Below are positions 35,121 to 46,322 of a stretch of DNA of 64,000 nt, piece by piece. A program made the translations under genes and the position numbers. Every line of letters begins with the position of its first letter. Position 1 is the stretch's first letter. The notes under the pieces are model-generated. The model saw only the letters and a list, made by a program, of their open reading frames with translations, did no database searches and had not been told where the DNA came from. The stretch is from positions 58,644,001-58,708,000 of the forward strand of contig JAFFJZ010000001.1 of the NCBI GenBank assembly GCA_018340375.1, given 5' to 3'. This stretch comes from Gonatopus flavifemur (Eukaryota; Arthropoda; Insecta; Hymenoptera; Dryinidae).

Positions 35121-35544
35121 CACTGAGAAAACAGATATCTTGAAAAATACCATAATTTATGAATTTTTGGCGTTGGTCTGACCCGAGTCAAAATATTTAC
35201 GTGAACGAACCTCTAAAAGTCCCATAATTTCTTGGACTCTTCACTGCTAGAAAAATCTGTCTTAAACTTAACAATAATATTATGAAGTTTTTTACATAAA
35301 CATTTTATTGAATTTCATACAAAATTTCGTTTGAAATTTAATGAAATGTTTATGTAAAAAACTTCATAATAGTATTGTTAAGTTTAAGACAGATTTTTCT
35401 AACAGTGTTATAAAGAAGTATGGTACCTTCCTTATAAAAGTCCCAGCCATTATGGTACTTTTAGAGGTATCTTCACGTAAATATTTTGACTAACGCAAAA
35501 AATCCATAAATTATGGTATTTTTCAAGATACCTTTCCCTCCGTG
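35121..35544. mobile_element. MITE, CACTGAGAAAACAG / CACGGAGGGAAAGG ends
   Basis: TA flanks (35119-35120, 35545-35546) enclose facing arms: TATCTTGAAAAATACCATAA left with its inverse at the right, then GTCAAAATATTTACGTGAA with its inverse. A CACTGCTAG palindrome (35242-35407) interrupts the centre. Without it the element is about 258 bp. Non-coding. Confidence 0.85.
35242..35407. mobile_element. Near-perfect palindrome of the CACTGTTAG family
   Basis: CACTGCTAGAAAAATCTGTC faces GACAGATTTTTCTAACAGTG. About 65 bp per arm match almost perfectly, through CTTAACAATAATATTATGAA and TTTTTTACATAAACATTT, with a loop of about 30 bp. It is inserted in the 35121-35544 MITE, only 130 bp from the end of its larger relative at 34059-35111. 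Confidence 0.85.
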
Positions 35545-36129
35545 TAGTTGATCGCGTTACTCTCTCAGCAATGCAGTTAGTTGTAACAGCGAGTTGTTGG
35601 CTGTGTTAGGAGAAAAATTTACCATTTCATGCATAATATATTGATTTGTTACGTTAGTAAATTTTTTCTCTGTACACGGAGAAAAATTGTTGCCAAGGTC
35701 TCCTCAAAAAGTATCGTGCGATATTTCATACAGTATCGTAATCGTGACTTATACTTACAATATGTCAGGTTTCACCATACTGTTAGTAGAATATTCTTTC
35801 AGCTCTAGGTATATACTGGATAGTAAATACGATCAAACTGGTGCACAATGCACAGTATACGATATAAGTGCTTACATTCCGATAGTTTGTTAATATTTTA
35901 CATACGTTCTTACCAGAACATCGAATGTAATATAGGAATAATTAATGAATATTCATTTATATACTGGGTATCTCGATTGTGTTAACATTTTTTCAGATTG
36001 CTTTCAAATATTGATTGCATTAAATGGAATAAAAACTTTGATTGGAGAGTGGAAAAACAACATAAAATGAATTGAAATTTTGTGCCACGCAGCTTTTCAT
36101 GTAAACTCCATCTTCTTCCACTATTATCA
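35545..36129. other. Spacer with two abutting element ends
   Basis: Around 35607-35672 a small GGAGAAAAATTTAC / GTAAATTTTTTCTCTG pair encloses about 35 bp. It shares the TA at 35673-35674 with a CACGGAGAAAAATTG end pointing right (35675 onward), whose partner is not found. The remainder is unassigned AT-rich sequence. Confidence 0.4.
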
Positions 36130-36290
36130 CTGTTGTAACTTTTTACAAGCCAAGAAAAGCCACGGGGGTTTAAGGAGGATTCGAACCTACACAGTTTAAC
36201 CTAACCTGACCTAACAGCATTCCTAACCAACCAGGCTACTGATGGTCCTGCGATGCCGACGAAGGGCCGTCAATGGTCCTTTGAATGGCC
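36130..36290 (-). mobile_element. tRNA-like SINE, minus strand
   Basis: On the minus strand, an A-box-like GTAGCCTGGTTGGTTAGG is followed by a B box GGTTCGAATCC, with AGGTCAGGTTAGGTT between them. CTCCTTAAACCCCCGTGGC follows. The layout matches the copy at 34690-34810. The spacing and weak arm pairing make a functional tRNA unlikely. Confidence 0.5.
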
Positions 36291-36906
36291 TGCATTCGTG
36301 TTTTCTGGGACGTCTGTTTAAATCAGTGTTGTGATATTCGTCGAGCTGGGAATTCGCAACTCGGTCACGTGACCACTTTTCGCGAGTGACTCAGTAAGTT
36401 GCTTCGGATTATTTCACATCTGAAGAGTGATTTTTGGTGGAATATACCAAATATGTACTCGGAAAGCAACAAAATTATTGTCAAATACCTTATTCTCAAA
36501 AAACAGCAGGAAGGAAGAAGAAATTTCATCAAATTTCGTCAGGAATGCGTGCGCAGTATGCAGAAGTTTCACATACAGTGTGAGAAAATTAAATGATGGA
36601 TGTGGGAACAAACGCTGGAGTGTAAAAGGTATAATACAAATAGTAGTTTTCTCGTTTCATTCCACGCTTGTTGGATGCTTGTTGACAGCATATTCATTTT
36701 TTGAGGATAAATAACGAGAATGAATATAAAAACGGGGTTTTCTCCTATAACACGGATGTTGATGTTACTTGAACAGTTTATTCTAGCGACTAAAATCATT
36801 TCTTTACATAATTATAATACTGTATTGAAACTTTTTGTGAATTTATACGATTGTCTATAATTTAGCGAGTACATACTGAAATACTGTATCATGGAATTTG
36901 TTTATG
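36291..36906. other. Unassigned spacer
   Basis: No supported gene or repeat. The plus-strand frames at 36399-36714 lack motifs. Confidence 0.4.
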
Positions 36907-37254
36907 CACTGAGGAAAATGTGTTTCGTAGAACTAGCAATAAGAGCATTGCTGACATTTTATTGTTAAATATACAATAATTCTTGTTCTTGTAGCAATAT
37001 ATAGTTGTCTTATTAACAATAAAATTGTCAATTCAGCAATTTTATTGCTGGTTGATATGTGACAATTCAGCATTGTCATATGTCAACCTACAATAAAAAT
37101 CGTAAAAATATGACCGTTAACATTGCTGAGTTGACAATTTTATTGTTAACACGACAACATGTATTGCTATAAGAACAAAAATTATTGTATTTCCAACAAT
37201 AAAATGCCAACAATTCTGTGATTGCTAGTTCTACGAAACACATTTTTCTCAGTG
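36907..37254. mobile_element. CAAT-word palindromic MITE, CACTGAGGAAAA ends
   Basis: CACTGAGGAAAATGTGTTTC faces GAAACACATTTTTCTCAGTG. Inner arms pair GTAGAACTAGCAAT with ATTGCTAGTTCTAC, and the body is full of CAATAAAATTG and CAGCAATTTTATTGCTG words. The flanks read TG on both sides and not TA, possibly a changed or unusual target. 348 bp, non-coding. Confidence 0.85.
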
Positions 37255-37582
37255 TGAAATTTTGTATATCGCTGAATGATGATCGAAATACTTAGCACAA
37301 TATCTATTAATATACTTATAATAACAATAAACATGAGTATAGTGCCTAACCTCATAGTGGAAGTTTAACTCGCAATTACAATACTATGTCTGATGAAATT
37401 TGTCATAAAGTTTTCCCAGTGTATGGTAAATATATGATTATGATATAATGAATACGAAGACGATGTTGAATTCCTGTAATTAGCTCTATTTTTAAAATTG
37501 TAAATGAAAATTATATATGAAAAATTATCCAGCTTGAATCACTCTGAGGAATCTTACATTTTTTTGTATTGAGCAGACAGAA
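37255..37582. other. Spacer with a solitary element end
   Basis: GTCATAAAGTTTTCCCAGTG ends at 37421 and is followed by TA. It resembles a right end of the CACTG(A/G)G class, with no left partner seen. Confidence 0.4.
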
Positions 37583-38923
37583 CCCACGTAACCAAAAACG
37601 CTGTTGAAATGCATTTTACCAAAGCATTTGAAATATATTTTCAATGCATTCATTTAATGTATTCAAATACATTTTAAATGTACGTAATTTGTCAAAATGC
37701 ATTTCAAATTCTCTTAATAAGATCGTCAAATAGGACTATTATTGGACGCTTAAAATGCATAGTGAATACACCTATAAATGCATTTCAAAACTATGAATTA
37801 TAACATTGGATTCATATACCATATGCATTGAAAATTGACTTTAAATGCATGGGAAATACTCTTTTGAAGCTTAAAACTGATTCTATAAAAGGATTAATTT
37901 TGCAATTAGATTAAAAAAATTTACATTTACGAAAGTTGTGTTTATGCATTGTAATCACCTCCCAGTTCATGTAGCTTGTGTTCCGCCGAATCATTGGGAG
38001 GTGTTAACATAAAATTGATTATTATTTACGGAATTTTACAAGTCTGTACGTTATGGAATTATTGTATTTGAATCACCTGAAATAAACAGGATGAAACTTC
38101 ATAAAATATATTCTCAGTTACATCAATCGTTTCTTGTATCATCACTTCCACATTTTTAAGAGGAGAATGCAAAATTATTGGGTACATCAAAGTAAAACTC
38201 CAAATGGCACAGTTCTTGAGACATCGCAAAAATTATTTTCAGATTCCTAAAGAAAACAAATGCATCAATTTTCAAAGTTTAAAAGATATCTCAAATAGTA
38301 AAAACATATATATGTATATATTATTGAGAAAAAGTTTGGAAATTTCAGTTGGGATATTTTTCGAACTATGAGAACTGTCGTATCCAATGTTTTCTTAGAA
38401 ATTTATAAACAATCTTTTTGATACCTCAAAAATTTTGTCTGTCTACATATGGTTGATGATAGAAAACCGAATTACATTTATTTCACATGCTGTAGAACAA
38501 TCTTCAAAGATAAAGAATGATTTTGATGCCATGAAGTGCAATTTGTATGAAATATTTTTCAAACCATCCAGGATGTATTTTACTTACAAATCTTGATTAA
38601 AGCCCCATCAAGTGTTTGATTTCAAATTTGTATTTGTTTGAATACATCAATAATATTTTCTTCCCAAATTCATTTGAAGTATTATGATGATAATATCAAA
38701 TTAAAAAAAAACATTTTCAATGTATTTTATTCACATTCTGATAAATACATTTTCACAAAAGTTTTCAAAATATATTTCAAAAAGTATTTCAAAAAAACCT
38801 TTTCTCAACAATACTTTTGAAATGCATTTGAAATCTTTTACGAAAAATCCTTTATTCCAAAAACGATTTCAAATTCATCCGATGCATTTAAAATACATTT
38901 TAAAAGTGTTTTTGGTTACGTGG
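37583..38923. mobile_element. 1.34 kb AAATGCATTT-word element, CCCACGTAACC ends
   Basis: CCCACGTAACCAAAAACGC at the left faces AGTGTTTTTGGTTACGTGGG at the right. The outer several hundred bases at each side are dominated by AATGCATTT, GCATTTGAAAT and TACATTTTAAAT words in both orientations, and the centre is AT-rich. No convincing target duplication or coding frame was found. The ends do not match a superfamily I can name. Confidence 0.7.
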
Positions 38924-39234
38924 GAAACTACTGCGAAGTAGTTTCTAAACCCCAAGAAACATAGAAAAGGATTTTTGTGGTACTGTACCCACACAGCACC
39001 GGATGTCCCAGCAATGTTGTCAGAATATTACATTTGGAATGTGTGATATTCTGGCAAACATTTTAGGAAGATTATCAGAATGTCTGCAGGATGTCTCATG
39101 TCACCACCTTTGTAACATTCTGAAGATATTCTGAAATATTGCTGTGATCATTTCAGCGATATTCTGTACGGAAAAAATGTCACAATCACATGTATTAAAA
39201 AGCTAACAAAATATTACTTTGGGTTGAAAAAAAA

Positions 39235-39425
39235 TTTCTTCAGAATTTACTTCTAAAAATATTGAATGAGCTTGGCCAGAATCACTTTGAGTGGAAGGAA
39301 ACCCGCTCCGAAGTCGATTATTAGAAAGTTCGCTCAGTGGGGATTGAGCCCGGGTTCGGCGAGTGAGAGTCAAGACTTCTATCACTTCAGCGAATCTCCA
39401 AGATGACGCCACCACTCTTAAAGTG
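39235..39425 (-). mobile_element. tRNA-derived SINE (Glu-like head), minus strand
   Basis: On the minus strand, TTCGCTGAAGTGATAGAAG acts as A box, CTTGACTCTCACTCGCC matches an anticodon arm with CTC, and GGGCTCAATCCCC acts as B box. This is the order found in tRNA-Glu. The body continues to an AT-rich tail ending AAATTTTTTTT near 39235. The head is degenerate and lacks a paired acceptor stem, so it is a SINE. Confidence 0.6.
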
Positions 39426-39466
39426 CTATTTATTGTACTCATCATGATGGGAGTTTGGAGAATTCA

Positions 39467-39890
39467 TTTCCGTGAAATAAAGAACAATCTATTCAGAATC
39501 TTCTGACACAAAACATCAGCAGGTCGTTGGAGAAGGGTTTTTTTCGACCTCGACTTTGAAATTTTACAAAGGGCTGAGTAATATCGATGGAAAAACTTTG
39601 AAAATTTGTTGCCATGGGATATAGACTAATCGATTCAGAATCTTTTGAAATGGAGAGTGATTAGCACTTGAGAGGAGCGTTTCTTGAAAAGTCCACTTCC
39701 AAAATTTACTAAGTGATAAAACAAATTGATGAGAAATTTCCAAAAATTTCTTTCCGTGGTATATAGACCAATCGATTCAGAATCTTCTGAAATGAAAAGT
39801 GAATAGGTCGTAGGAGAGGCGTTTTTTTCAATCTTGAATTGTAAATTTTACCAAGTCCTGGATCAGGTGTATGAAAATTCATTTTGCTTC
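39467..39890. repeat. Three tandem 142 bp repeats
   Basis: The anchor ATTCAGAATC occurs at 39491, 39633 and 39775, exactly 142 bases apart each time. Around each anchor the same order recurs: TTTCCGTGGTATATAGAC-like, then TCGATTCAGAATCTTCTGAA, then AGGTCGT(A/T)GGAGA, GCGTTTTTTTC and AAATTTTACCAAG. Units differ by roughly 15-30 percent by eye. They lie inside the 38988-40109 element. Confidence 0.85.
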
Positions 39891-40111
39891 ATAAAATATT
39901 GCTACTGTCATATTCTCAGAATATTTCATTTGCAACAAATTTAGCATATTCCCCATCGTAAATTTTCGAAACATTCTCAGAACATTTTCAATGAAATATC
40001 GTATCTGCAATATCTATAGAATCTTGTTTAAGTATTTCAGACAGAATGTTCTGAGCGAGGTATTGTAATATTCTAGAAATATTACTGAGACATCGGGTGC
40101 TGTGTGGGGTA

Positions 40112-43100
40112 TTTATTAATTTGAAAAACAATTCTTCCATTTTTTTAAATAAAAACAGGAGAGAAGTTTGTTTTTTGTCCACCAGAACGGACTTCAGACA
40201 TTTTGGCAAAAATCTCTACAAATCTGTTAATACCTACTTATATCTGCACATCTTAACTTAGGCAATAATCTTTGGAGTTTTCTGATATCCACTCACTCCG
40301 AAAGATTCCAATTTTGCAAGGAATCCAGAAAAATAAAGGAAAAATTCAAAAAGATTTCTGGAGATCTCCATCCACATATATCTCACGAGATCCACATATG
40401 TCTCAAAAGATCTACCTAGATCTCAGTAGATCTAATCTTTGTTCCTCGGGTGGCAACATATTTTTCAAAGCGTATCATACATATTTGATGAACATATTTC
40501 GAACACGCAGGAATCTTTCAAATATTCAACAGTTCCACGTGAAATATGTGGAATTATTTTACAAAGTATGAATTATTTTTGTTTCTTATGATTATTCCAC
40601 AACTGCACGGCTGAAATTTGTACCCGAGAATTTCAAAATTCTGTCAGTCTGCTCTACCGTTGTCATTCACTTTCAGATCAACTTCATATTTCAAACTCCC
40701 GTTGCATTCTCCTTTCCTCACGCTGCTGCGAGAAATTCTTTTGCTTGACCCTCCGCGTGAAGGCAGTGTCACTGGACTGTGTTTTTCACGCAACTTACAG
40801 GTCGTCAACCGAAATACAAATTCATTCGACTTCTTTTTAAGTAACATCCATTGATGATTGGACTAAACGCGTCATAAGATTGAAAGACAGACAAATAGTT
40901 GAGAACAAATCGATTTCTCCTGCATGCATATGAAGGAATTATCATATTATATACACTGTATGAGAAATTCTCCATAAATATTTCTCAAAAATTGTTTTTC
41001 ATATATTCTATGAAGCAATTCAAAGTTAAGAATTTTTCTATGCTCGTGAATTGAAAAAATGGAAATTGTGATAGAAAATTCTCAAGTTTCCAATTCTAGG
41101 TAAAGTATAAACATCAAAGAATAATGAAACTACTCCAGATAGGATCACGTATGTCGAATGATTCAATGGACGCTTCTAATAAACGATCCGAGACATCGTT
41201 TATATCAACCTGATACATCATGAAACACAAAGTCTTCCAGTCTTCTCGTATCAGGTAATGTTATCTGAACTAACCATCTAATGATTGACAATGCTTCATT
41301 AACAATCTCTTCTATTAATATGATGAATCATGATCTGATATCCAATCTGATGTAATCTTTGCTCACATTGAACACAACTTACAATTAATTCATAAAAAAT
41401 GTCGTTATCTATCAGTATCTAGATTTCCCTCTACCGTATCCAATTATTTACAACCGAAGAATTTTTCTTCAATATAATCCTTTATAATTGATGAAGTTTG
41501 TTCAAATAATTACCTTGGTAATACAAATGATAAGTATGTGGCAAATTACAACATTAACAGTATTCAAATGTAACACCGATACTTTTTAATTCCAAACTAC
41601 AGTTCTCGAATGGAATGTTGAGGAATATAATCACCTCAATCTACCGATTTCTTTGAATCATTTTCATGTTCTTCAATTGTATAGTGTGGTATCTTTGAAT
41701 TCTGTTTAACTGTAACACGTTGATATTTGAACTAGTCGAAGCGGAGGTTGCGCACAAAAACATCTCTTTCGCGATGAAAGGTCCACTGCCCACAAAAATT
41801 CATGAGATCAGTTTGAAAAATCCGCTCCAATGAAATTTCATGCATTGAAATACATTTCACTGTACATATAAATACATCATTAAACTTAATTCCAAATTTT
41901 GAATTATACATACTTAATGCCCATGCAGGCATGAAATTTTTTACAATATAATCTAGGTTAAATTTAAACTCTCGCGAAACTTGTCAGCTTTTTTTGGTAT
42001 TCATCTATCCATCCATCCATCTCACGTAAAAACTTCAACTAAATACTCTGATCGAATCCCAAGAACACAAAACATCTAATAAAGAAGATGAAATACTAGG
42101 CTTCAACATCACAAGGTACAAATTAATTAAAATTAAGAATGCAAGTACCCTACTACTTTATGAAAGTCTCGACAACTTCACAATAATAACACCACTACTG
42201 TGTTGTAGCGAGACTACTGAATTCGAGAGAAATTATATATTCTCTGGAATCCACAAAAAAGAGCGAGAGATAATTCTATGTCCTGAGCACGCCATGAAAT
42301 GGATAAACGATGTTACATCGTAAGTAATCATATTTCGAAAAATATGATAAAATATCCAAAGATACTCATTACAATATACTTTGTGCCATTATACGTATAT
42401 ATTTATTCGATTCAATGCAAATTTCATCCACCGGGATGCACACAAAGTAAGTTTATCAATAGCTCGTACACTTCATCTGACGATATTGATTTCAAGCCAC
42501 AAGAAGAAGATCAGTTATCTTTTTAGACGAAGATACGAAACCTCATCGTTGCAGAGAGTACCACGGCATTCCTCATCCATAGTTACGTTTATTAACCACC
42601 AGAGGGGCTGTGCACCGTCTATGATGAATTTTTTCTCTTCGAATGGAATTACATTTATTTTTTATGTTGTTTCTTATTTTTCAATTTTATTACTTTGTCC
42701 TTGGTTCGAATGTTATCCGATCGCGAGATGCGTGAATTATACGATTATCGAGAATAGCTACTATTGCTGCTGCTGCTGCTGCTGCTTGAAGGGACTATAA
42801 AAGTGGGAGGATGGTCCGTAAATTGAGTAAAAGCGATCTCAACCTGTAATGGAATCCAAGGACGAACGGAGTGACAAGAAGATGCGGGTTTCTGTTACCC
42901 GGATGCGTTCGGTGCTGCCTTTTTTTCCCTTTTCAATCGTAAACATTTAAGGACTATGACGATACGGTACTGCTTGTTGTTATAGAGGTCAGAATGTGTA
43001 TTTTCATCAATGACCGTCGACGGTCTTGAGATAGGCAGACAAGTTTCTGTAACTCGTTGTACGATTTCAATTCAATTTAATACGCTGACGGTGCACGGCG

Positions 43101-43686
43101 GAAGTCATAAAATCATGATTTATGGTCACACGTAAAAATCATGGCTCGCTAATTTCGGACGTGCATGTACGCCTTTTGTAATGCCAATTCTTTTTTCTCA
43201 CTCGATATATAATTTTTTCACGACTTCTTACACATAAACGGAACGAAACTGGTTGTAAAGCATATTTCAACACGGCCTAAGCGCGGTAATGATTTTAAGT
43301 ACATACACTGCTATGCTACGAAGAATATAATAATTCTTGATTATAGTACCGTGGCAGATGTCCGACTTCGTTCGAGGTCGTTGTGTTCGTAATCCTCCAC
43401 GTTCGGAACCGTTTTCATGGCAATCATTTATCCTGCGATCCTTGGAGAACGTCTATCTCCTTGATCGATCGATACCAGGGGAGAGCGGAAGGAAAGAATG
43501 GGGGTGGAATTTTCAGACTCCTAGATGCTATGCTGTTATTAGTAGAAGCATGTGTTCAATTCCCAAATTTTTCAAAAAGATATGGGGAAGATTATGAACT
43601 TTATCCGGAATCAAGTTAACTGGATTAAGGTGAGAGCAGTAGTAATGGGATAAACACCGCACTGAAGGAAGGATTGGTAACAGTTA
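40112..43686. other. Mostly unique AT-rich sequence
   Basis: Near 40370-40435 AGATCT/AGATC words recur in a short array (CGAGATCCACATATG, AAGATCTACCTAGATCTCAG). There is a small ATCC run at 42004-42022. No coding unit is supported: the longer frames at 42299-42800 run into a TGC microsatellite and lack motifs. The stretch 42840-43520 is mildly CpG-rich. Confidence 0.4.
42764..42786. repeat. (TGC)n microsatellite
   Basis: About eight uninterrupted TGC triplets. The surrounding frame gives a cysteine run, so this is unlikely to be coding. Confidence 0.85.
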
Positions 43687-43838
43687 TCGAATATTTGATA
43701 ACATTGATCAAATTTCCATAATATTCCGAGAACATTCAATGATCATGAACATACATAATATATTTATAATTGTCATTAAGTATTTTACGAAGATCATTGA
43801 ATTTTTGATTAATGTTATCGAATATTCGATTGGTCATA
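43687..43838. repeat. Small palindrome, ATCGAATATT ends
   Basis: ATCGAATATTTGATAACATT faces AATGTTATCGAATATTCGAT with about 29 bp per arm well matched. The loop carries CAATGATCATGAACAT and a facing AGATCATTGAATT. 152 bp, non-coding. The target duplication is unclear. Confidence 0.7.
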
Positions 43839-44051
43839 TTTGAGGATTTTTTTCCGGTTTCTTTTTTTCAGTGCCACAATCGAATGCTGGTTTCATTTTC
43901 TCCGATAATGAAGGCATGCGAACAGTGTAAAATGTTTCCGATACGGCAGTAAACGGTAGTAGATCTGTGGCTGTCAAAATCACATTATTATATTTCGTTA
44001 AAATGAGTATTGTGGAAAAGATTACACCAATTTCATCATTCGCAGAAAGTA

Positions 44052-44301
44052 CTCTCTAAATCTGAAAGAGTGAAAAATCACGTGTTTCACTCCACTAAGT
44101 CTCAGAAATGAGCTAGGCCGCTTCAAGTGGGATTTTCACTCGTTTCGAGTGAACCCTCACTCTTTTAGAGTGAAAAATCGACCCTAGAATTCGAGTGGCA
44201 ATGAGTTTCTAACCTCAAACCTTAGAATTTCACTCAAAATTCCGACAGGCTCACTTTCGGCTGGCTAAAGAGCGAAATTTCACTCCAAAAATTTTAGAGA
44301 G
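44052..44301. mobile_element. GAGTGAAA-word palindromic MITE, CTCTCTAAA ends
   Basis: CTCTCTAAATCTGAAAGAGT faces CACTCCAAAAATTTTAGAGAG, flanked by TA (44050-44051 and 44302-44303). The interior is an extreme case of word iteration: GAGTGAAAAATCAC, TTTTCACTCGTTTCGAGTGA, CACTCTTTTAGAGTGAAAAA, TTTCACTC. 250 bp. Sequence just after 46322 (TGCTCTCTGAATTTCTAG) may be a decayed left end of the same family. Confidence 0.85.
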
Positions 44302-44398
44302 TACGTGCCATGAAAATGAGGATATTAAGACTTCAATTTATCAATTAGTGATTTATTCTGTTAAGGTAAATACTAAAGAAAAACTCGACTAAACGATA

Positions 44399-44753
44399 CA
44401 CCGCCATAGATCTCAGTAATGTCTCAATTACATTTCGATCTTTCACCTTCATTACATTTCAGTATACTTTCACAGAAATATGTCAAAAATCTGTCAATTG
44501 AAATGTCACCCATTTGCAATGTCTCAGATATATTACGAGACAAACATTACAATGAAATATTTCATAAATATTCCTGGAATATTGCAGAAATAATTCAGAA
44601 ATATTGCATTGAAATGTAAGATTAGCGGACATTGCAATATTTCTGAAGAGATTTTGAAACCTCGATGTGACATACAGCAATGTCATAGAAATATTTCAAT
44701 GTTTCAGATGTTAGATTTCTGCAATCTCAATGGAATCTTCGGTGCTGTGTGGG
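44399..44753. mobile_element. Smaller relative of the CCCACACAGCACC element
   Basis: The right end CTTCGGTGCTGTGTGGG is followed by TA (44754-44755). The left end is eroded (CACCGCCATAGATCTCAGTA, preceded by TA at 44397-44398) but continues with the same CTCAGTAATGTCTC found at the end of 38988-40109. The body is made of GAAATATTTC, AATATTGCA and ATTGCAATATTTC words in both orientations. Frames through it on both strands are repeat shadows. Confidence 0.7.
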
Positions 44754-44755
44754 TA

Positions 44756-46113
44756 TCTTCGTTAGATAGAAGAATTTTGGTTCCATCATTGGAGGAACTG
44801 TATTTCTCAGCAGTAGTTACTCCCTTCAATCTTTTGTATTTTGAAAAATATGAAAATGTACACGCACTTTGACATTGAAGGGATGTTTATTGAAACCAAA
44901 AGTAATTGCATTGATCATAAAATACAAAGTATAGAAAATCGCAACTCCCCTAATCGTTTCATTCTTAGCACATTCGTCATGTATCGTTAAAATCAAATAA
45001 AATTTTGTTTGATTGAATTCTCCGGATAGAGATATAGAACTAATAAAGAGTTGCGCGTAAAAATTGTATTAACTTATCTCAAATACATTTTCATGCTTGT
45101 TCGTAGGATGGTTGTAATACAGATATTAAACTAACGTGAATCTTTAACTTGTACTTAATAAATGTAATGTACTTGGAAATGAATACAAGTTGAACTTCAC
45201 CTCTACTTTTATATAGCAGGCACTCGAGTAGTAGTAACGTTTGCGATCTAGTTGCTAATTGTCATGGATATTACAGGCTGGTTTGTAGCTGTTTCATTCT
45301 TGAGTGTCCGGACAGGGTTACAGCACCGTTCCATGATGGAATTCTTCTCCTTCAGAATTACGACGTATCGATATCTTGAAATAGATACGGCGATGTATCG
45401 AGCAATTGAAAATTATCATCGTATTATGCTACGAAAAATTTGAATAATTAAAGATTCGAGACGTTAATAATTGTTTTGGTTTTCTTTTCGTTTGAATTTA
45501 TTCGTTTTTATTTTTCGTCATGACTGAGATGATTCTGTTGAAAATTGTTGACGTCTTATATCTTCACTTCAATTACGTATTCTTTGCTTCTCGTCGTGCA
45601 ACATTATACACCCATAAATATGTCGTCAATACATTTTTCGGACATGGCGTATTAATATTTATAGAATATTTTTCGAGATTCATTGAAGTATTTATGTATA
45701 CAAATGCACGATATCTTGATCATAAAAATTCGTGCATAAAAAACAGGTTCATTTCTTGAATCTTGAGAGATTGTGTTGCGAAACGGTACGTGAAACGGAG
45801 ATTGGTTTGGTGGAAATATTCTCATGAAGTTATGTGTCAATTAAAATTGTTCACCAAGGCCTAATTACTTCGTATCACAAATTTGCAGTTGTTAGAATAA
45901 AAATATGGTCGAGATTCGAATCGTTTATTAGAACGAATTAACAATCAAATAACGAGATACTCAGTTGTTGAAGACTCAAAACCTTTCGATACATTGTTAG
46001 AACGATGTTTTGAGTTCCAAGGAGTCAATCCGAGAAAATATATAACGATGATTCGTCAGATTTTGTGAGTTGGAATTTTGTTTTGTTTTTTTAAACGATT
46101 CAAACTTCAACAA
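44756..46113. other. Unassigned AT-rich sequence
   Basis: No recognised element. The frames at 45252-45443 and 45520-45759 lack motifs. Confidence 0.4.
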
Positions 46114-46322
46114 CACAGTGAAAAATTTTGTGTATTTTTAACACACGTGTATGTTCCAGGAGGTCCACTCGTAATTTATGTTAAATGTGAACACAAAAAA
46201 TGTATCAAATCAATACAAAAATGTTAAATTTACACTGAAAATCTGTGAATTTCAGAATTTGATATGGTGTTTTCAACACAAGCTATGAGTGGAACTGCTA
46301 TGACACAAAATCTTTCGCTGTG
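46114..46322. repeat. Palindromic element, CACAG(T/C)GAAA ends
   Basis: CACAGTGAAAAATTTTGTGT faces ACACAAAATCTTTCGCTGTG. Inner blocks CAGGAGGTCCACTCGTAAT and ATGAGTGGAACTGC pair loosely, and GTTAAATGTGAACAC / GTGTTTTCAACAC words recur. No target duplication seen. About 209 bp. Confidence 0.65.

Larger units (their letters stand above)
38988..40109. mobile_element. 1.1 kb AGAATATTC-word element, CCCACACAGCACC ends
   Basis: CCCACACAGCACCGGATGTC at the left faces GACATCGGGTGCTGTGTGGG at the right, flanked by TA (38986-38987 and 40110-40111). The arms consist of AGAATATT, GATATTCTG and TGTCTCAGTAATATT words in both orientations. The interior holds a minus-strand SINE (39235-39425) and three 142 bp tandem units. 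A smaller relative lies at 44399-44753. Confidence 0.8.

Noticed and set aside
42299..42800. Longish plus-strand frames ending in a cysteine run
   Set aside because: The run is a TGC microsatellite, and the rest has no motif, splice support or coding-like composition.
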